A stretch of DNA of 13,241 bases from an uncultured Marinilabiliaceae bacterium. GTDB taxonomy: Bacteria; Bacteroidota; Bacteroidia; Bacteroidales; Marinilabiliaceae. Below, piece by piece: positions 8,532 through 13,241 of this stretch. Within the stretch, counting starts at the first letter, position 1. Each line of letters begins with the position of its first letter. The translations under genes and the position numbers were made by a program. Below the pieces are notes generated by a model. It searched no databases and had not been told where the DNA came from. It saw nothing but the letters and a program-made list of their open reading frames with translations. Location: the NCBI GenBank assembly GCA_905235955.1, contig CAJONN010000030.1, positions 1 through 13,241 on the forward strand, read 5' to 3'.

Positions 8532-8879
8532 ATGAAAAAGATTGAAGCAATCATCAGAAAAACCAAATTCGACGATGTAAAAGAGGCTTTGCTAAGCTCT
8601 GACATCGACTGGTTCGAATATCACGACGTGCATGGCATTGGCCAGAGCCGTCAGGAACGCATCTATCGTGGCGTACAATACTCCACCGACGTTATCGAAC
8701 GTGTAGCTATTACCATTGTATGCCGCGATGTAATTATGGAGCCAACGGTAAACGTCATTCTAAAAGTGGCACACACTGGCGAAGTGGGCGACGGCCGCAT
8801 ATTTGTGAGCGATGTGAGCGACACTTGGAGCATTCGCACCGGAGAACACGGAGATATGGTGCTGAGAGACAAGAAGTAA
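8532..8879 (+). CDS. glnK: P-II family nitrogen regulatory protein (GlnK type)
   Basis: A 115-residue P-II protein, a homotrimer that senses ATP/ADP and 2-oxoglutarate and, in this gene context, most likely gates AmtB. The N-terminus MKKIEAIIR is typical. The T-loop runs from G35-I-G37 to Y50 and keeps a tyrosine at the position matching the uridylylated Tyr51 of E. coli GlnB, but it is one residue shorter (QSRQERI before YRG). The B-loop TGEVGDGRIF (82-91) carries Arg89 for the usual Lys90. In the C-loop, IRTGE (101-105) keeps the second arginine, while the position matching E. coli Arg101 is Ser100. The E. coli Lys58 equivalent is Arg57. It precedes amtB by 37 nt, the classical glnK-amtB pairing. 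The leader is A/T-rich with no Shine-Dalgarno sequence. Confidence 0.93.
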   Translation: MKKIEAIIRKTKFDDVKEALLSSDIDWFEYHDVHGIGQSRQERIYRGVQYSTDVIERVAITIVCRDVIMEPTVNVILKVAHTGEVGDGRIFVSDVSDTWSIRTGEHGDMVLRDKK

Positions 8880-8916
8880 CAACAGAAAAAACAACCTCTA
8901 AAAAACAGAAAAAATT

Positions 8917-10170
8917 ATGGAAGAAATAGGTATTTCACTCGATACAGTCTGGATGCTTTTGGCAGCTATGCTTGTGTTTTGGATGCAGCCGGGTTTTGCC
9001 TTGTGCGAAGCTGGTTTCACACGTAGCAAAAATACAGCCAACATCCTGATGAAGAACTTTGTAGACTTTATGTTTGGTTCGCTTTTGTTCTTCTTTATTG
9101 GCTTCGGCTTTATGTTTGGCTCTGATGGCGAGGGCTTCATTGGCGTACCCAACTGGGGCGACCTCTCATTCTACAACAGCGACCTACCTGTTGAGGGCTT
9201 TTTGATATTCGAAACAGTATTTTGTGCCACTTCAGCTACCATTGTTAGTGGTGCTATGGCCGAGCGCACCAAATTCTCTATGTACCTCATCTACAGCGCA
9301 TTCATCTCACTCTTCATCTACCCCATCGAAGGTCACTGGACTTGGGGCGGTGGCTGGCTCTGCTCTGATGCTGCCGACTCATTTATGAGCAATGTATTTG
9401 GCGCTGCATTCCACGATTTTGCCGGCTCAGCCATTGTACATAGCGTAGGTGGCGTATTGGCTATCATTGGCGCATTGGCACTCGGTCCACGCATTGGCAA
9501 ATATTCTAAAGATGGCAAGAGCCGCGCCATACCCGGCCACAATTTGGCAATGGCTGCACTTGGCGTATTCATCTTGTGGCTTGGTTGGTTTGGCTTCAAC
9601 CCGGGCTCACAGCTTGCAGCTTCGGGCGAAGTAAACCGCATAGCTATTTCACACGTCTTCCTCACTACCAACCTTGCAGCCGTTGCAGGTGGTGTAGCTA
9701 CTATGTTCCTCACTTGGATAAAATATGGCAAACCATCGCTCTCACTCACACTCAACGGCATATTGGCAGGCCTTGTAGGCATTACAGCTGGCTGCGATGT
9801 AGTTTCGCCACTTGGTGCGGTAATCATCGGACTTGCGTGTGGCATCGTGCTGGTATATTCTATAGAATTCATCGACAACAAGCTCCACATCGACGACCCA
9901 GTTGGTGCATCATCAGTGCATGGCGTGTGCGGCATCTTGGGCACAATAATGACCGGCTTGCTCTCTACATCTGACGGCTTGCTCTACGGACACGGATGGG
10001 GCTTCTTGGGCGCACAAACATTTGGCGTAATTGTTATCGACCTTTGGGCTGCTGCTTGTGGATTTATCCTCTTCTTCGGAATAAAACGCATACATGGTTT
10101 GCGTGTAGAAAAACGCATTGAGGAAGAAGGACTTGACATATACGAACACGGCGAAGGTTGCTACAACTAA
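8917..10170 (+). CDS. amtB: Ammonium transporter, Amt family
   Basis: A 417-residue inner-membrane ammonium channel with about eleven hydrophobic segments (first near residues 10-31, last near 362-392). The pore residues are present. His175 (DFAGSAIVH) and His335 (GASSVHG) form the twin-histidine pair. Asp167, Phe102 and Phe227 (gate), and Trp143, Trp224 and Ser231 (recruitment site and vicinity) match the E. coli residues. The protein begins close to TM1, without the cleaved signal peptide of E. coli AmtB. The first segment reads ALCEAGFTRSKNT, and about 12 extra residues lie between Trp143 and Asp167. Both resemble the AMT1-like branch more than E. coli AmtB. The cytoplasmic tail after about 390 carries a conserved GLDIYEHGE motif, where P-II proteins dock. 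It lies 37 nt after glnK and is probably co-transcribed and blocked by GlnK when nitrogen is plentiful. Confidence 0.95.
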   Translation: MEEIGISLDTVWMLLAAMLVFWMQPGFALCEAGFTRSKNTANILMKNFVDFMFGSLLFFFIGFGFMFGSDGEGFIGVPNWGDLSFYNSDLPVEGFLIFETVFCATSATIVSGAMAERTKFSMYLIYSAFISLFIYPIEGHWTWGGGWLCSDAADSFMSNVFGAAFHDFAGSAIVHSVGGVLAIIGALALGPRIGKYSKDGKSRAIPGHNLAMAALGVFILWLGWFGFNPGSQLAASGEVNRIAISHVFLTTNLAAVAGGVATMFLTWIKYGKPSLSLTLNGILAGLVGITAGCDVVSPLGAVIIGLACGIVLVYSIEFIDNKLHIDDPVGASSVHGVCGILGTIMTGLLSTSDGLLYGHGWGFLGAQTFGVIVIDLWAAACGFILFFGIKRIHGLRVEKRIEEEGLDIYEHGEGCYN

Positions 10171-10237
10171 TGCTTCAGACTCTCCTACCCTCCATCCAAC
10201 CCCTTAATCAACCTATTATTTACAAAAAACTTTAGCA
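10171..10237 (+). other. G-free, C-rich spacer between amtB and the barrel gene
   Basis: The 67-nt spacer has no G from 10179 to 10234 on the coding strand, and its first half is rich in pyrimidine-C pairs (for example CTACCCTCCATCC). No hairpin or T-run is present, so the barrel gene is probably reached by transcription from the glnK promoter. C-rich, G-poor, unstructured RNA is the kind of sequence Rho prefers. A role in partial termination is possible but unproven. Confidence 0.45.
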
Positions 10238-10948
10238 ATGAAACGAACTATATATTTATTCAGCACAATGCTCTGCACCGCCATTGGCATCAGCGCGCAA
10301 GAGAGTAGCGGCGTTGAAACCACCTTGGCAGCCGACGTAGTGAGCCAATATATCTGGCGCGGACAAGAGTGTGGCAATGTGTCGATACAGCCTACACTTG
10401 GCATCGAATACAACGGACTCAGCCTTAGCGCATGGGGTAGCGTAGGCACAGAAGCATCAGACACTAAAGAGTTTGACCTCACACTGGGCTACACAATAGG
10501 CAAATTCAACATCGGAGTTACCGACTATTGGTTCAACGAAGGACTTGAACCCGACGGCAAATACTTCAAATACAAAGCACATAGCACAAACCACCTAATA
10601 GAAGCCAATGTAGGTGTCGACCTTGGGCACGTAAACATACAATGGTTTACCAACATCACAGGCAACGATGGCACTTGCTCTGATGGCAAACGCGCATACA
10701 GCTCATATTTTGAAATAGGCGTTCCGTTTAGTGCTGCTACTGTCGATTGGAATATTGCAGTTGGTGCAGTACCATATAGCACTGACTTCTACGACGTTAG
10801 TCGTTTTGCAATAACCAACATAGCGCTCAACGCCACCAAAGAAATTCGCTTTACCGACACATTTGCATTGCCCATATTCGGACAAATTGTAGCCAACCCA
10901 CGCTCCGAAAAAGCTTATTTCATAGTCGGATTTACATTGAAGCCATGA
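10238..10948 (+). CDS. Outer-membrane beta-barrel protein, TorF/Gcw_chp-like putative porin
   Basis: A 236-residue protein with a clear Sec signal peptide (charged MKR, hydrophobic core, likely cleavage after SA at residue 20, leaving Q21). The mature part consists of alternating polar/hydrophobic strands and ends in YFIVGFTLKP, as barrel proteins do. Its start, LAADVVSQYIWRGQ (30-43), resembles the N-terminal strand of the Gcw_chp (TIGR02001, TorF-type) barrel family. Members of that family are often found beside glnK-amtB in other phyla, as far as I recall. Location after amtB, with a terminator following, makes it the third gene of the operon. A role in letting ammonium or amines across the outer membrane is an inference from context; no substrate can be read from the sequence. 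Two cysteines remain in the mature chain (Cys45, Cys147), unusual for a barrel and able to form a disulfide if close in space. Family assignment is moderate, barrel nature strong. Confidence 0.75.
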   Translation: MKRTIYLFSTMLCTAIGISAQESSGVETTLAADVVSQYIWRGQECGNVSIQPTLGIEYNGLSLSAWGSVGTEASDTKEFDLTLGYTIGKFNIGVTDYWFNEGLEPDGKYFKYKAHSTNHLIEANVGVDLGHVNIQWFTNITGNDGTCSDGKRAYSSYFEIGVPFSAATVDWNIAVGAVPYSTDFYDVSRFAITNIALNATKEIRFTDTFALPIFGQIVANPRSEKAYFIVGFTLKP

Positions 10949-10999
10949 TAAGCAAAATATAACCTCTATTTTTCTTTAAAAACACAAACGTTAATTGTT

Positions 11000-11048
11000 C
11001 AGAAAGAGATTGCAGGAACGGACTCAATCTCTTTCTGTTTTTCTGTTT
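11000..11048 (+). terminator. Rho-independent terminator of the glnK-amtB-barrel operon
   Basis: Positions 11000-11012 and 11025-11037 form a perfect 13-bp stem (CAGAAAGAGATTG / CAATCTCTTTCTG) with a 12-nt loop, followed by TTTTTCTGTTTT. It lies 51 nt after the barrel gene stop and separates this operon from asnB. The preceding strand lacks an adjacent A-run, so it acts on plus-strand transcripts only. Confidence 0.92.
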
Positions 11049-11246
11049 TAAATATGCAACACTTTTAATATTTAAATATTTCTACCTTTTTTATTTCAAA
11101 ATAAAACAAAGACCACAACAAAAAGTAATAAAATTATCAAATCGTAACAAATAAGCATATTTAAGATTTAAAACAAAACAATATCACCCATCAAAATAAC
11201 AGAATAGTATAATTTAGCACCCAAAAAGATAAATACCGAAAGTAAC
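11049..11246 (+). promoter_or_regulatory. asnB upstream region with a 14-bp palindrome and a weak promoter match
   Basis: Together with the terminator this fills the 298-nt gap before asnB, so asnB should have its own promoter here. AATATTTAAATATT at 11067-11080 is a perfect 14-bp palindrome made only of A and T. TAATTTAG at 11210-11217 is one mismatch from TAnnTTTG and ends 29 nt before the ATG; TACCTTTT at 11083-11090 is also one mismatch away. Neither has a clear -33 box. No riboswitch-like structure or small open frame stands out. Confidence 0.4.
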
Positions 11247-12929
11247 ATGTGTGGAATAGCAGCAATACTCAACATCGAAACGCAAACTCCAGAGCTACGA
11301 CAAAAAGCTCTACAAATGAGCAAAAAAATACGTCATCGCGGTCCGGACTGGAGTGGCATCTACGTGGGAGGCTCAGCCATATTAGCCCACGAACGACTTA
11401 GCATTGTAGACCCTGAAAGTGGCGGACAACCACTCTACTCGCCCGACCACAAACAAGTGTTGGCCGTTAATGGCGAAATATACAACCATCAAGATATCAG
11501 AAAAAAATATGCCAACCAATACAACTTCCAGACAGGCTCTGACTGCGAAGTCATCTTGGCTCTCTACCGCGACAAAGGCATCAACTTCCTCGAAGAACTA
11601 AGCGGCATATTTGCCTTTGTGCTCTACGACACCGAAACCAACAGCTACCTCATAGCGCGCGACCCCATTGGCGTCATTCCGCTATATATTGGCACCGATG
11701 CCGCCGGACGCGTATATGTAGCCTCTGAACTCAAAGCACTCGAAGGACAATGCGATGAATATCAGCCCTTCTTGCCCGGACACTACGCTCACATCAAAGC
11801 TACAAGTAGCAAACCTACCGTGCAGCTTGAGCGCTACTACACACGCGATTGGTTTAGCTTCGATGCCGTAAAAAACAACACAGCCAGCGTTGCCCAATTG
11901 CACGACGCACTCACCGATGCCGTAAAACGCCAACTCATGTCTGACGTACCCTACGGCGTACTTCTCTCAGGCGGATTAGACTCGTCAATAATATCAGCAG
12001 TGGCCGAAAAATACAGCCAAATGCGCATCGAAGACAACTCGCAGTCAAAAGCCTATTGGCCTCGCCTACACTCATTTGCCGTCGGACTCAAAGGCGCACC
12101 CGACCTTGCTAAGGCTCGCATGGTAGCAAACCACATTGGCACCGTACACCACGAAATAAACTACACCATACAAGAGGGATTAGATGCCATCAGAGATGTA
12201 ATTTACTTCATCGAAACCTACGACGTAACCACAGTGCGCGCCTCTACGCCAATGTACTTATTGGCACGCGTCATCAAGTCGATGGGAATCAAAATGGTGT
12301 TATCAGGCGAAGGCGCCGACGAAGTTTTTGGCGGATACCTCTACTTCCACAAAGCACCATCAGCACAAGAATTCCATGAAGAGACGGTGCGCAAACTCTC
12401 TAAACTGCACCTCTACGACTGCCTCCGAGCCAACAAAAGCCTCTCAGCATGGGGTGTCGAAGGTCGCGTTCCGTTCCTCGACAAAGAGTTTCTTGATGTA
12501 GCAATGCGCACCAACCCAGAAGCAAAAATGTGTAGTGGCAACACCATCGAAAAGAAAATTGTGCGCGAAGCTTTTGCTGACATGTTGCCAGCAGAAGTAG
12601 CTTGGCGACAAAAAGAGCAGTTTAGCGACGGCGTAGGCTACTCATGGATAGACACTTTGAAAAAAATAACCTCCGAAGCCGTCAGCGATGAAGAGATGCA
12701 ACACGCTGCCGAACGCTTCCCTATCAACCCACCCAAAAACAAAGAGGAATACTACTATCGGAGCATCTTTGCACAGCACTTCCCCAGCGACTCAGCAGCA
12801 CGTAGCGTACCAAGCGAAGCCAGCGTAGCATGCTCTACTGCCAAAGCCTTAGAGTGGGACGAAGCCTTCCGCAACCTCAACGACCCAAGCGGCAGAGCTG
12901 TAAAAGGTGTACACGAAATGGCATACTAA
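11247..12929 (+). CDS. asnB: Asparagine synthase (glutamine-hydrolysing), AsnB
   Basis: A 560-residue cytoplasmic enzyme (EC 6.3.5.4) that makes asparagine from aspartate, ATP and glutamine, releasing glutamate. The N-terminal class II amidotransferase domain has the nucleophile Cys2, exposed when Met1 is removed, plus HERLSIVD (48-55), NGEIYNH (75-81) and SDCE (98-101). The synthetase domain carries the PP-loop SGGLDSS (241-247), SGEGADEVFGGY (353-364) and EGRVPFLD (405-412). Length is close to E. coli AsnB (554), and both domains look complete, so it is the glutamine-using rather than the ammonia-only AsnA type. The start is fixed because the chain must begin Met-Cys-Gly. The leader is A-rich with no Shine-Dalgarno sequence. 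It is transcribed alone between two terminators and shares the glutamine pool with GltB. Confidence 0.96.
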   Translation: MCGIAAILNIETQTPELRQKALQMSKKIRHRGPDWSGIYVGGSAILAHERLSIVDPESGGQPLYSPDHKQVLAVNGEIYNHQDIRKKYANQYNFQTGSDCEVILALYRDKGINFLEELSGIFAFVLYDTETNSYLIARDPIGVIPLYIGTDAAGRVYVASELKALEGQCDEYQPFLPGHYAHIKATSSKPTVQLERYYTRDWFSFDAVKNNTASVAQLHDALTDAVKRQLMSDVPYGVLLSGGLDSSIISAVAEKYSQMRIEDNSQSKAYWPRLHSFAVGLKGAPDLAKARMVANHIGTVHHEINYTIQEGLDAIRDVIYFIETYDVTTVRASTPMYLLARVIKSMGIKMVLSGEGADEVFGGYLYFHKAPSAQEFHEETVRKLSKLHLYDCLRANKSLSAWGVEGRVPFLDKEFLDVAMRTNPEAKMCSGNTIEKKIVREAFADMLPAEVAWRQKEQFSDGVGYSWIDTLKKITSEAVSDEEMQHAAERFPINPPKNKEEYYYRSIFAQHFPSDSAARSVPSEASVACSTAKALEWDEAFRNLNDPSGRAVKGVHEMAY

Positions 12930-12966
12930 AAATATAACTCTATTCAACAACCCCCTATTCTGTGCA

Positions 12967-13028
12967 ACGAGGCGTTTGTCTTTTTTTTCTGGGCAATAAA
13001 GAAAAGACAAAACGCCTCGTTTTTTTTA
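12967..13028 (+). terminator. Rho-independent terminator of asnB
   Basis: ACGAGGCG...GTCTTTT beginning at 12967 pairs with AAAAGAC...CGCCTCGT ending at 13020. The stem is about 18 bp with a single bulged base and a loop of roughly 17 nt, followed by TTTTTTTT. It starts 38 nt after the asnB stop. There is no A-run before the left arm, so it is directional. Confidence 0.92.
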
Positions 13029-13064
13029 TTTTATTGTCAAGTTATAAGCTATTTGAAAAAAAAC

Positions 13065-13072
13065 TACCTTTG
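13065..13072 (+). promoter_or_regulatory. Candidate -7 element for the gene at the right edge
   Basis: TACCTTTG, followed by C, matches the Bacteroidota -7 consensus TAnnTTTG perfectly and lies 24 nt before the ATG at 13097. The -33 box is weak: TTAT at 13042-13045 lies at the right spacing, while the TTTG at 13052 is too close. It follows the asnB terminator, as a new transcription unit should. Confidence 0.55.
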
Positions 13073-13096
13073 CTCAAACCAATTTGAAAAACAGCT

Positions 13097-13241
13097 ATGA
13101 ACAGAATTTTACTTTTGATTTTTGTGATCATTGGTTTCAGCGCAATAACAACTAACATTTATGCTCAGGTATATGTAGTCAAAATTTTTGGTTCGGATGA
13201 AACTATGCCAAATACTGCAGAGCCTGAACATCCGACCAATC
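13097..13241 (+). CDS. Unidentified exported protein, N-terminal fragment (runs off the window)
   Basis: An open frame of 48 codons without a stop reaches the window edge. It begins MNRILLLIFVIIGFSA, a positively charged start and long hydrophobic core typical of a Sec signal peptide, with likely cleavage after YA in the stretch NIYAQVY (residues 20-26). There is no lipobox cysteine, so a lipoprotein is unlikely. The visible mature part, about 25 residues from QVYVVKIFG, gives no recognisable domain. The preceding TAnnTTTG element and asnB terminator support a real gene. Its codons are more A/T-rich than those of asnB. I cannot name a function. Confidence 0.65.
   Translation, partial: MNRILLLIFVIIGFSAITTNIYAQVYVVKIFGSDETMPNTAEPEHPTN

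Noticed and set aside
9333..9944. 203-codon minus-strand open frame inside amtB
   Set aside because: It is the reverse complement of transmembrane segments carrying the twin-histidine pore; its Pro/Ser/Ala-rich composition is typical of an antisense shadow.

Overview
The window is a nitrogen-assimilation locus from a member of the Bacteroidota, most likely the order Bacteroidales. Three things point there. The protein families look like the Bacteroidales versions: a GltD that begins MGNPKAF, an LL-diaminopimelate aminotransferase (DapL), and a P-II protein with a one-residue-shorter T-loop. The start codons follow A/T-rich leaders without Shine-Dalgarno sequences. There are -7-like elements of the Bacteroidota type TAnnTTTG. 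I see no mobile element, tRNA, rRNA or CRISPR array.

Left half, minus strand (76-8049): a four-gene operon transcribed right to left in the order gltB, gltD, dapF, dapL, with gaps of 36 nt, a 4-nt overlap, and 25 nt. It ends at a perfect 12-bp hairpin terminator at the left edge. GltB and GltD form NADPH glutamate synthase (GOGAT). DapL uses glutamate to aminate tetrahydrodipicolinate, and DapF converts the product to meso-diaminopimelate for lysine and peptidoglycan. The operon therefore joins glutamate production to a glutamate-consuming cell-wall pathway.

Centre (8050-8531): a 482-bp, very A/T-rich divergent intergenic region that must carry the promoters of both the gltB operon and the glnK operon. 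Candidate promoter elements are only partial matches.

Right half, plus strand: glnK (P-II signal protein), amtB (ammonium channel) and an outer-membrane beta-barrel gene form a second operon (8532-10948) closed by a perfect 13-bp terminator. After a 298-bp gap, glutamine-dependent asnB stands alone (11247-12929) with its own long-stem terminator. The start of an unidentified secreted or periplasmic protein runs off the right edge, behind a perfect TAnnTTTG element.

Together the genes cover ammonium entry (barrel protein as a possible outer-membrane route, AmtB in the inner membrane), nitrogen and energy sensing (GlnK), and distribution of amide/amino nitrogen into glutamate, asparagine and diaminopimelate. 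Glutamine synthetase, which must feed GltB and AsnB, is not in the window. Most of the window is well-conserved metabolism. I did not find a clearly undescribed system. The least-explained parts are the barrel gene tied to glnK-amtB, the G-free spacer before it, the divergent control region, and the truncated gene at the right edge.
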